From assembly GCA_905236955.1 (NCBI GenBank), contig CAJOQW010000042.1, forward strand, positions 1 through 5,548: a stretch of 5,548 nucleotides of DNA, read 5' to 3'. The notes under the pieces were generated by a model. It saw only the letters and a list, made by a program, of their open reading frames with translations, ran no database searches and was not told where the DNA came from. This stretch comes from an uncultured Bacteroidales bacterium. GTDB taxonomy: Bacteria > Bacteroidota > Bacteroidia > Bacteroidales > UBA932. The first letter of the stretch is position 1. Each line of letters opens with the position of its first letter. The position numbers were made by a program, and so were the translations under genes. This document shows, one piece after another, positions 1 to 5,548 of this stretch.

Positions 1-135
1 AAGGTGCAGATTCCCGGCTACCAGGAGGCCATCCGCAAGATCAAACGCTACATGGAAGATGAAGAAAACCTCAGCAAGGCGTCTTCCAAGATAGTCAAGA
101 ACCGCCATGCCGCGGAAGAGGAGGAAGGATCATGA
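1..135 (+). CDS. atpD: V-type ATP synthase subunit D, C-terminal end (partial)
   Basis: Only the last 44 codons are present, in frame from base 1 and ending in TGA. Subunit D (NtpD) is the central-stalk shaft that turns inside the A3B3 head and couples ATP hydrolysis or synthesis to rotation of the membrane ring. The visible tail is a charged, helix-forming segment (IPGYQEAIRKIKRYMEDEEN, then SKASSKIVKNR) with an acidic end. This fits the C-terminal helix of the D coiled coil as seen in Bacteroidales-type enzymes. The assignment rests largely on context: it lies directly before subunits I and K, the usual order in this type of operon. Its stop codon overlaps the start of subunit I (ATGA at 132-135), which implies translational coupling. 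The 5' part and the A and B subunits should lie to the left of the window. Confidence 0.82.
   Translation, partial: KVQIPGYQEAIRKIKRYMEDEENLSKASSKIVKNRHAAEEEEGS
119..124 (+). promoter_or_regulatory. Shine-Dalgarno-like AGGAGG before subunit I
   Basis: A perfect AGGAGG lies 7 nt before the ATG at 132, inside the Glu-rich end of the subunit D gene. The longer purine run covers about 114-129. Other starts in this window (1891, 2437, 2911, 3598) have no such motif, which is typical of Bacteroidota. The run may help re-initiation at the overlapping start, or it may simply reflect Glu/Gly codons. It supports 132 over the in-frame ATG at 144. Confidence 0.5.
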
Positions 136-1877
136 TAGACAGGATGTCAAAATACTCCTTCATCCTCCTTTCCAGGGAGAAGGAAGATTTTCTCGAGAGC
201 CTTCAGGAACTCGGAGTCGTCGATATCACCCGTTCCGGGAAACCGGTCGATGACCGGTCGATGGACCTTCTGGAAGAGATAGAACGGTCAAAGGCCGAAA
301 TAAAGGATATCGTTTCTGGCAGTGACGCATGTCTGCGGGAAATGGAGCAGGGACTGGTATCCAAGCTCAGGGAATTCGATGATATCAAGCCCTGGGGTAG
401 CTGGGACCGTGCGAAACTCGACGAGATTGGCGTGACCCTCCATTTCTACAAGGTGGAGGCCAGGAAATATCTCCCCGAATGGGAAAATGAACATGCCATA
501 CAGAAGGTCACCGAGAAGGACGGCCGCATATGGTTCGTACTGGCAGGCGACCCGGGAGACTTCCCCCTCAAGGAACTCCCCGCTCCGGCACAGACCGAAG
601 CCGAAGCCAGGGCCGGCATCGAAGAACGGGAAAGACAGATAGCCGTTTACCGCAAGACACTCGGGGACCGCAGGTCCGAACTTCCTGCCCTGAGGGCCTC
701 CCTTGCCGCAAAGCAGGAAGAACTCTCGCGGTACCTGGCCTCGCTTTCAAGCGAAAGTGCCGCGGAAGACAATCTTTCCGTATTCGAAGGCTTCGTGCCC
801 GAGGAAGACACCGCAGAACTCGAAAAACGCTTCGAGGAACTTCCCATGGTATGGCTGAAAGACAGCGCCAGGGTCGAGGACAATCCTCCCATCAGGCTCA
901 AGAACAAACCGTTCGTAGGGCTCTTCGAGATGCTCACCGATATGTACGGACGTCCCGGCTACGACGGGTTCGACCCTACTCCCTTCATCAGCATATTCTT
1001 TACGCTGTTCTTCGCATTCTGCATGGGGGACGCCGGCTACGGCCTGGTCATTATCCTGCTGGGGATACTCCTGCGCAAAAAACTGGGAAAGATCGCACCG
1101 CTGGCACTTATCCTCGGCGGCGCAACGGTAGTTGTTGGCTTCTTCTTCCACAGTTTCTTCAGCATGGACATCAGCAAGTGGGGTTTCATACAGTCCCTCG
1201 GACTCGACCGCATCATGATGCCTTCCGACAGCAAATGCGTCGTGCCGGGAATGGGAGAATACGATTGGAACATGATCCTGGCCCTCGCCTGCGGCGTTCT
1301 GCACATCTCCTTGGCACAAATCACCAAGGCCGTCGTCGCCACACGCAACCACGGCTTCATGAAGAGCCTGGGAGTATGGGGATGGACCCTCCTCATTGTC
1401 GGGGGCGTCACGGTCGGGGTACTTGCCCTGCTGAAGGTGTTCGACGCCGGAATCACCAAGATAGCCATCATCGTGGTAGGTATCGTTTCCGCACTTTGCA
1501 TATTCTTCCTCCGCGACCTGCACAAAAATCCCCTGATCAATTTCGGAAACGGCCTGTGGGAAACATACAACACAGCCACCGGCCTCCTTTCCGACGTCCT
1601 CAGCTATCTACGCCTTTATGCCCTGGCCCTCGCAGGGAGCCTCCTGGGAGGAGCCTTCAACGACCTGGCCGTAATGGTACGCGGGGACGGGGGCTTCGGC
1701 TGGGTATTCTTCATCCTGCTCCTCGTTGTAGGGCATGTCCTCAATATTGCCATGTCGGGGCTGAGCGCTTTCGTGCACCCGCTCCGCCTGAACTTCCTCG
1801 AGTTCTTCAAGAATGCCGGGTATGAGGGGCTCGGCCGAACTTATTCCCCTCTTTCAAAAGAAACAACAAACAATTAA
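132..1877 (+). CDS. atpI: V-type ATP synthase subunit I (membrane stator)
   Basis: This 581-aa protein is the a/I subunit (NtpI, Vph1 family). It anchors the peripheral stalks and forms the ion half-channels against the K ring. The soluble N-terminal half (about 1-280) has heptad-like charged stretches near 40-75 and 155-205, as expected for the stalk-binding arm. From about 283 to 547 there are seven or eight hydrophobic segments, opening with the family signature DPTPFISIFF followed by GDAGYG (299-304). The key arginine is R494 in SYLRLYALALAG (491-502), equivalent to R735 of yeast Vph1. A second conserved block, SAFVHPLRLNFLEFF, carries H549 and R552. The protein is somewhat shorter than the roughly 650 aa of many bacterial homologues, and the soluble arm looks like the compact part. 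The start at 132 is preferred because the family usually begins MI-x-x-M and because of the ATGA overlap and AGGAGG. It is co-transcribed with subunits D and K. Confidence 0.95.
   Translation: MIDRMSKYSFILLSREKEDFLESLQELGVVDITRSGKPVDDRSMDLLEEIERSKAEIKDIVSGSDACLREMEQGLVSKLREFDDIKPWGSWDRAKLDEIGVTLHFYKVEARKYLPEWENEHAIQKVTEKDGRIWFVLAGDPGDFPLKELPAPAQTEAEARAGIEERERQIAVYRKTLGDRRSELPALRASLAAKQEELSRYLASLSSESAAEDNLSVFEGFVPEEDTAELEKRFEELPMVWLKDSARVEDNPPIRLKNKPFVGLFEMLTDMYGRPGYDGFDPTPFISIFFTLFFAFCMGDAGYGLVIILLGILLRKKLGKIAPLALILGGATVVVGFFFHSFFSMDISKWGFIQSLGLDRIMMPSDSKCVVPGMGEYDWNMILALACGVLHISLAQITKAVVATRNHGFMKSLGVWGWTLLIVGGVTVGVLALLKVFDAGITKIAIIVVGIVSALCIFFLRDLHKNPLINFGNGLWETYNTATGLLSDVLSYLRLYALALAGSLLGGAFNDLAVMVRGDGGFGWVFFILLLVVGHVLNIAMSGLSAFVHPLRLNFLEFFKNAGYEGLGRTYSPLSKETTNN
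242..263 (+). repeat. 11-bp perfect tandem duplication inside subunit I gene
   Basis: ACCGGTCGATG occurs twice head to tail (242-252 and 253-263), inside codons about 37-44 of subunit I. Because 11 is not a multiple of three, the two copies are read in different frames and the protein shows no repeat. The second copy creates the palindrome GACCGGTC at 252-259. It could be chance or a small slippage duplication. The reading frame is intact. Confidence 0.6.
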
Positions 1878-1890
1878 ATTTCAATAAATC

Positions 1891-2328
1891 ATGTCACCAG
1901 AATTCATTCAGATCTTAGGTTACCTCGGACTCGGCGCCGTTCTTTCACTCGCAGGCATAGGCAGCGCTTATGGCACTACGATAGCAGGCAATGCGGCCGA
2001 GGGTGCACTCAAGAAAAGGCCTGAAGGCTCGGGCAACTACATGGTGCTGTCCGCCGTCCCCGCGACCCAGGGTATCTACGGCTTCGTAGCCTTCCTAATC
2101 ATGATGGGCAAGTTCAACGCCAACCCCGCCCTCGGCGTGAAGACCTTCGGCATCGGCCTGTTCGTAGGCCTTGTCTGCCTGCTCTCCGCTATCCGCCAGG
2201 GCCAGGTTTGTGCGAACGGCATCGTGGGTATCAGCCAGGGACACAACGTCTTCGCAAACACCCTCATCTACGCCGCCCTTCCGGAATTCTACGCCATCCT
2301 CGGTCTCGTTGGAGCCATCATGGCATAA
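1891..2328 (+). CDS. atpK: V-type ATP synthase subunit K (rotor-ring proteolipid)
   Basis: This 145-aa protein is made of two fused helical hairpins, so four membrane helices: about 7-33, 48-73, 83-108 and 122-145. It is the c/K ring subunit (NtpK) that carries the transported ion. The ion-binding carboxylate is E132 in LPEFYAILG of helix 4. In helix 2 the equivalent position lacks an acid, giving one carboxylate per double hairpin as in other V-type rings. Aligning from memory with Enterococcus hirae NtpK, T59 and Q60 (in VPATQGIYGF), Q103 (in IRQGQ), E132 and Y63 match its Na+ ligands T64, Q65, Q110, E139 and the supporting Y68. This suggests Na+ coupling. The gene starts 13 nt after subunit I with an A/T-rich leader and no Shine-Dalgarno site. 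It is the last gene of the operon and is followed at once by a terminator. Confidence 0.95.
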   Translation: MSPEFIQILGYLGLGAVLSLAGIGSAYGTTIAGNAAEGALKKRPEGSGNYMVLSAVPATQGIYGFVAFLIMMGKFNANPALGVKTFGIGLFVGLVCLLSAIRQGQVCANGIVGISQGHNVFANTLIYAALPEFYAILGLVGAIMA

Positions 2329-2348
2329 AGTCAGGGGGCATTATACTT

Positions 2349-2380
2349 GGGGTGACCGGCGGTCGCCCCAGTTTTGTTTT
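2349..2380 (+). terminator. Rho-independent terminator after the V-ATPase operon
   Basis: GGGGTGACC (2349-2357) pairs with GGTCGCCCC (2361-2369) across a three-base GGC loop. This gives a 9-bp GC-rich stem with one G-U wobble, followed by TTTTGTTTT (2372-2380). It sits 20 nt past the subunit K stop and 56 nt before the next gene, so it should end the ATPase transcript and isolate the following genes. Confidence 0.9.
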
Positions 2381-2404
2381 CCCTCCGCAACTATCATTAT
2401 TCTG
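2374..2404 (+). promoter_or_regulatory. Weak candidate Bacteroidota-type promoter
   Basis: After the terminator a new promoter is needed for the lipoprotein-hypB unit. A possible TTG (-33 element) at 2374-2376 and TATTCTG at 2398-2404 are 21 nt apart, close to the spacing of the Bacteroides TTG / TAnnTTTG promoter. However, the -7 match is imperfect and the TTG lies within the terminator T-tract. The likely transcript start would be about 20-30 nt before the ATG at 2437. Confidence 0.25.
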
Positions 2405-2436
2405 TCCGTCTTCCGACAACAAAAAACCATTAGAAT

Positions 2437-2898
2437 ATGAAAAGGAAAGCATCCCTTCTTGTGGCAGCGATTGCCGCCGTCACGCTCACAGCATCCTGCG
2501 CAACCCTGTTCAAGTCCACTGCCGCCATCGCAGCCGGGAAACTTGTAGGGAAAGCCGTCAGCGCAATCTACACCGCCATCAAAAGCGGCGACCTATCCAA
2601 TATCTTCAATTCTTCCAATCTCCAGAATCTCAGTGTGATTGCGAAGAATATCCAGGATCTCAAAGAGGCGGGAGCCGATTCGGATTATGCTACCAACTTC
2701 GCCAAGGGGCTAGTGAACGGATCCGGAAACCTGATAAGCGAATCCGCCTCGGCAGGTTTCACAAAAGCGCTCTGTTCTTTTGCAGCTGTCCCTGCCGTTC
2801 AAAAACTGGCTGCGTCACAAGGGGACAGCTCCCCTTCCCTCGACGACACCGCCGGCCTGCTCAACCCGCTCAAGACAATACTCAGCCTGATCGAATAG
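2437..2898 (+). CDS. Predicted lipoprotein of unknown function
   Basis: I do not recognise this 153-aa protein. Residues 1-21 form a clear type II signal peptide: a basic start (MKRK), a hydrophobic core (LLVAAIAAVTL) and the lipobox-like LTASC. Predicted cleavage before C21 leaves a 133-residue lipidated protein. Residues after the cysteine (ATLFKST) are not acidic, so the Bacteroidota surface-export signal (acidic residues just after Cys) is absent and a periplasm-facing anchor is likelier. The mature part is rich in Ala, Ser, Leu and Asn, with amphipathic-looking stretches such as AAGKLVGKAVSAIYTAI and LQNLSVIAKNIQDLKE. It has no further membrane span and only one more cysteine (C118). It starts the new transcription unit after the terminator, with an A-rich leader (ACAAAAAACC) and no Shine-Dalgarno site. 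It ends 12 nt before hypB, so the two are probably co-transcribed, but nothing in the sequence ties it to nickel or hydrogenase. Confidence 0.85.
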   Translation: MKRKASLLVAAIAAVTLTASCATLFKSTAAIAAGKLVGKAVSAIYTAIKSGDLSNIFNSSNLQNLSVIAKNIQDLKEAGADSDYATNFAKGLVNGSGNLISESASAGFTKALCSFAAVPAVQKLAASQGDSSPSLDDTAGLLNPLKTILSLIE

Positions 2899-2910
2899 TT
2901 TCCCGACGAC

Positions 2911-3582
2911 ATGGACGATACCAGAGTCATTGAAATCAAGAAAAGCGTATTCGCCGACAATGACAAGGATGCCGCTCTGCTGCGACGGGAACTCAAAGAA
3001 CGCGGAGTATTCCTGCTGAACCTCATGTCATCCCCGGGGAGCGGAAAGACCACCACCCTCATCCGGACCATCAACTTGTTGAAAGACAAGATGAACATCG
3101 CCGTGATGGAGGCCGATATCGACAGTGATGTGGACGCAGTCAAGATCAAGGAAGGGACCGGTATCCAGTCTATCCAGCTGCATACCGGAGGGATGTGCCA
3201 TCTGGATGCCGAAATGACGCGTCAGGGACTCGACAACCTTGAACTGGGAGGCACCGACCTGGTGATTCTCGAAAATGTGGGTAATCTGGTATGCCCTGCC
3301 GAATTCGACACCGGCAGCAGCGCCAACGCCATGATACTTTCCGTGCCCGAAGGGCATGACAAGCCTCTCAAATACCCGCTCATGTTCTCGGTCTGCGACC
3401 TGGTCCTCGTCAACAAGATTGACGTAATGCCCTATTTCGACTTCGACATGGACAAATGCGAAGAGTACGTGCACCTGCGCAACCCCAAGGCCCAAATCAT
3501 ACCCATATGCGCCAAAACGGGAGAAGGAGTCGGGAAGTTCGCGCAATGGCTCGAGCAGAAGGTAGAAGAACAAAAACTATAA
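2911..3582 (+). CDS. hypB: Hydrogenase nickel incorporation GTPase HypB
   Basis: This 223-aa cytoplasmic GTPase works with HypA to deliver Ni2+ to the active site of [NiFe] hydrogenases. Sequence landmarks in order are: P-loop PGSGKTT (42-48); the metal-site motif GGMCHLDAEM with C96 and H97; ILENVGNLVCP (119-129) with C128; the guanine-specificity motif NKID (168-171); and a G5-like AKTGEG (201-206). The C96/H97 and C128 spacing of 32 residues equals that of the E. coli G-domain metal site (C166, H167, C198). It lacks both the N-terminal CxxCGC high-affinity nickel site of E. coli HypB and the His-rich tail of some homologues, so it is a compact G-domain form. UreG is excluded by the CHLDA motif. 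It lies 12 nt after the lipoprotein gene and 15 nt before the flavoprotein gene, an operon-like spacing. No hypA or other hyp gene is visible here. Confidence 0.95.
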   Translation: MDDTRVIEIKKSVFADNDKDAALLRRELKERGVFLLNLMSSPGSGKTTTLIRTINLLKDKMNIAVMEADIDSDVDAVKIKEGTGIQSIQLHTGGMCHLDAEMTRQGLDNLELGGTDLVILENVGNLVCPAEFDTGSSANAMILSVPEGHDKPLKYPLMFSVCDLVLVNKIDVMPYFDFDMDKCEEYVHLRNPKAQIIPICAKTGEGVGKFAQWLEQKVEEQKL

Positions 3583-3597
3583 CCAAACCGCAAAATT

Positions 3598-5548
3598 ATG
3601 CCTGAGATATCCAAGAAATTCGTCCCTAAACACTACGGGGACGAAAATCCCAACCCCAAGCTGATAAAACTCATCCGCAAGATCACCGACCGTATCCCCG
3701 GAAAGATCAAGATGACTACGGAAGCCCCGGAATACTGGGGTCTCGCCTGCATTTTCGAAGACGAGATGGACGAAAAGACAAGGGAGGCCTCGCTCGACCT
3801 GCTTCTGGATGTCATTTCCAAGAAGGCCTTCACCGTTCGGGAGCACCACCCATACACCGAACTGGTTGAGTGGAACCGCAAAAAGCACTACGCCCAGACA
3901 GACGAAGAGTTCGACGCCCTTCTGGACAAGATAGCGTACTTCGGCATGTTGGAATATGATTACGGCGACAAATACACCAAGGACGGCCCGATTCCGGGGA
4001 CTACCTACAATCGCGAAGACCGCGTTTACTGGGTGCCCATGTTCGTCCCCGGCAGCGCCGAATATACCAATATGAATACGGAGTTGATGGACCGCCATCC
4101 CGAACTCGCCATGTTCTTCGAGCGCATGACCTTCCTGCCGCTCGAGAAGATAACCCCGATGGTTCCCATGGGCGGCTCGGGCATCGGAATGCACGTCATT
4201 CCGGTGGAGAAGGCCATAAGCATGGAAAACCAATCGGTGGACATAGAACACATATCGTACTGGCTCAAACGCTATGAGGGGCACCTCGGAGTGGGGATCT
4301 GTTCTTGCCGCTACGGCCGCAAGAAACTCGACGAGGGTTGCGCCGACGACTATCGCGACTGGTGCATAGGGGTTGGCGACATGGCGGACTATCTGGCCGA
4401 GACGGGACGCGGACATTACATCACGTATGAAGAGGCCCTGGCCATACTCAAGAAAGCCGAAGACCATGGCTTCGTGCACCAGATAACCAATATCGACGGG
4501 GAAGGCAAGATTTTCGCCATCTGCAACTGCAACGTAAAGATCTGCAATGCCCTGCGTACGTCGCAGCTGTTCAATACGCCAAATCTTTCCCGCAGCGCCT
4601 ATGTTGCGGAAGTTGATCCGAAGAAATGCGTCGCCTGCGGCAGATGCGTCGAATACTGCCCGGCTGGAGCCGTGAAGCTGGGGCAGAAGCTCTGCACCAA
4701 GAGCGGTCCGCAGACCTACCCGGAACAGGAACTTCCCGACGCTTCGAAATGGGGCCCGCACAAGTGGAACGAGGACTATCGAGACCGCAACCGCATAAAC
4801 TGCTATCCTACAGGCACTTCCCCGTGCAAGACCGCCTGTCCGGCGCACATAGCCGTACAAGGCTATCTGAAGAAAGCCTCCGAGGGCAAGTACCGCGAAG
4901 CCCTGGAGCTCATCAAACGCGAGAACCCGTTCCCCGCCGTATGCGGACGTATCTGCAACCGCCGCTGCGAAGATGCCTGCACCCGCGGCACCATAGACAA
5001 TCCGGTGGCCATCGACGCCGTCAAGAAGTTCATCGCCGCGCAGGACCTCGACGCCGAACACCGCTTCGTCCCAGAGGTCAACATCTGCTCCAACATCCAG
5101 GATCGTTGGGAAGAGAAAATCGCGATCATCGGCGCCGGTCCCGCGGGACTCAGCTGCGCATACTATCTGGCCACGATGGGCTACAAGCCCACGGTCTTCG
5201 AACGCAACGAAAAGCCCGGCGGCATGCTCCGCTACGGCATCCCGTCCTATAAACTGGAGAAGGAAGTGCTGGATGCCGAAATCGACATCATGCGCGAAAT
5301 AGGCGTCGAAATCCGCTGCGGCGTGGAAGTGGGCAGGGACATCACCATCCAGCAGCTCCGCGACAAAGGGTACAAAGGCTTTTACGCAGCCATCGGCTGC
5401 CAGGGAGGACGCCTTCCCGGAATACCCGGCGAAACCATCCCCGGAACCACTACGGCTATCGATTTCCTTCGCGAAGCCAACACGGGCAGCCGGAAGGTTT
5501 CCGGCAAAGTCGTCGTGGTAGGCGGAGGCAACGTGGCGATCGACGCGG
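3598..5548 (+). CDS. Multidomain Fe-S/FAD/NAD(P)H oxidoreductase, GltD-like (partial, 3' end missing)
   Basis: The frame is open from ATG 3598 to the right edge: 650 codons and no stop. Residues 1-230 contain no metal motif; about 20-125 is charged and possibly winged-helix-like, and later blocks read VPMFVPGSAEY and GGSGIGMHVIPVE. A cysteine-rich module follows, with CSC (C235, C237), C248, C256, and CNC plus C316 (C309, C311, C316). Next is one 4Fe-4S ferredoxin motif, CVACGRCVEYCP (C344, C347, C350, C354). The GltD/dihydropyrimidine dehydrogenase-type Fe-S domain has C402, C410, C414 and CGRICNRRCEDAC (C449, C453, C457, C461). The FAD Rossmann motif is GAGPAG (512-517) with PGGML at 540-544. 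The NAD(P)H Rossmann motif GGGNVAIDA (642-650) is cut by the window edge. The GltD half normally passes electrons between NAD(P)H, FAD and 4Fe-4S clusters; here the partner is unknown. It starts 15 nt after hypB. A database may call it a glutamate synthase small chain, but the extra modules and hypB argue against glutamate synthesis. Confidence 0.9.
   Translation, partial: MPEISKKFVPKHYGDENPNPKLIKLIRKITDRIPGKIKMTTEAPEYWGLACIFEDEMDEKTREASLDLLLDVISKKAFTVREHHPYTELVEWNRKKHYAQTDEEFDALLDKIAYFGMLEYDYGDKYTKDGPIPGTTYNREDRVYWVPMFVPGSAEYTNMNTELMDRHPELAMFFERMTFLPLEKITPMVPMGGSGIGMHVIPVEKAISMENQSVDIEHISYWLKRYEGHLGVGICSCRYGRKKLDEGCADDYRDWCIGVGDMADYLAETGRGHYITYEEALAILKKAEDHGFVHQITNIDGEGKIFAICNCNVKICNALRTSQLFNTPNLSRSAYVAEVDPKKCVACGRCVEYCPAGAVKLGQKLCTKSGPQTYPEQELPDASKWGPHKWNEDYRDRNRINCYPTGTSPCKTACPAHIAVQGYLKKASEGKYREALELIKRENPFPAVCGRICNRRCEDACTRGTIDNPVAIDAVKKFIAAQDLDAEHRFVPEVNICSNIQDRWEEKIAIIGAGPAGLSCAYYLATMGYKPTVFERNEKPGGMLRYGIPSYKLEKEVLDAEIDIMREIGVEIRCGVEVGRDITIQQLRDKGYKGFYAAIGCQGGRLPGIPGETIPGTTTAIDFLREANTGSRKVSGKVVVVGGGNVAIDA

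Noticed and set aside
747..1523. Antisense open frame (258 codons) opposite subunit I
   Set aside because: It lies wholly within a conserved gene, has no motif and has no supporting start context; a composition shadow.
530..1825. Long plus-strand open frame (431 codons) inside the subunit I gene
   Set aside because: It is a shifted frame of subunit I. Its product is rich in Arg, Pro and Gly with no family motif, whereas the subunit I frame has all expected signatures.
2208..2933. Plus-strand open frame (241 codons) running from subunit K across the terminator and lipoprotein gene into hypB
   Set aside because: It crosses a strong terminator and overlaps three better supported genes in another frame; its translation is Arg/Ser/His-rich noise.
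3577..5061. Long antisense open frame (494 codons) opposite the flavoprotein gene
   Set aside because: The plus strand here encodes a clear protein with ferredoxin, GltD-type and FAD motifs. The antisense translation has no recognisable domain and is explained by the GC-rich third positions of the sense gene.
4626..5252. Plus-strand open frame (208 codons) inside the flavoprotein gene
   Set aside because: Shifted frame over the ferredoxin and FAD motifs; Arg-rich and without any domain.
3598..5548. Reading the flavoprotein as the ordinary glutamate synthase small subunit (gltD)
   Set aside because: The ferredoxin motif and the roughly 340-residue N-terminal extension are absent from GltD, there is no gltB in view, and hypB is the neighbour.
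1..5548. CRISPR array, tRNA/rRNA gene, insertion sequence or phage element
   Set aside because: No spaced direct repeats, no cloverleaf-like sequence, no terminal inverted repeats and no transposase or integrase motifs were seen on either strand.

Overview
The window is a tightly packed, all plus-strand stretch of an anaerobic bacterial chromosome. GC is moderately high (mid to high 50s percent by eye). A bacterial V/A-type rotary ATPase with the gene order D-I-K, mostly A-rich leaders without Shine-Dalgarno sites, and a lipoprotein gene all suggest Bacteroidota, most likely Bacteroidales (Alistipes/Rikenellaceae-like). This placement is an inference from style and gene order, not from a marker gene.

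Region 1 (1-2380) is the 3' end of a V-type ATPase operon. It holds the last 44 codons of stalk subunit D, the whole membrane stator subunit I (581 aa) and the whole rotor-ring subunit K (145 aa). D and I overlap by ATGA, and I and K are 13 nt apart. A strong intrinsic terminator at 2349-2380 closes the operon. Subunit K keeps the Thr-Gln / Gln / Glu set that binds Na+ in the Enterococcus hirae ring, so the enzyme may be a sodium pump or Na+-driven ATP synthase.

Region 2 (2381-5548) starts a new transcription unit. A small alanine-rich predicted lipoprotein of unknown function (153 aa) is followed 12 nt later by hypB, a GTPase for nickel delivery to hydrogenase. Fifteen nt after hypB begins a large multidomain flavoprotein, open to the right edge with at least 650 codons. 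Its order is: N-terminal region with no recognised fold, a cysteine-rich module with two CxC pairs, one 4Fe-4S ferredoxin motif, a GltD-type iron-sulfur domain, an FAD-binding domain and the start of an NAD(P)H-binding domain. HypB beside an Fe-S/FAD/NAD(P)H oxidoreductase suggests a hydrogenase or electron-transfer locus whose catalytic subunits lie to the right of the window.

The most interesting item is this large flavoprotein with its uncharacterised N-terminal cysteine module. Next come the unexplained lipoprotein ahead of hypB and the predicted Na+ coupling of the ATPase. No tRNA, rRNA, CRISPR, insertion sequence or phage feature was seen, and there is no gene-free stretch longer than about 110 bases.
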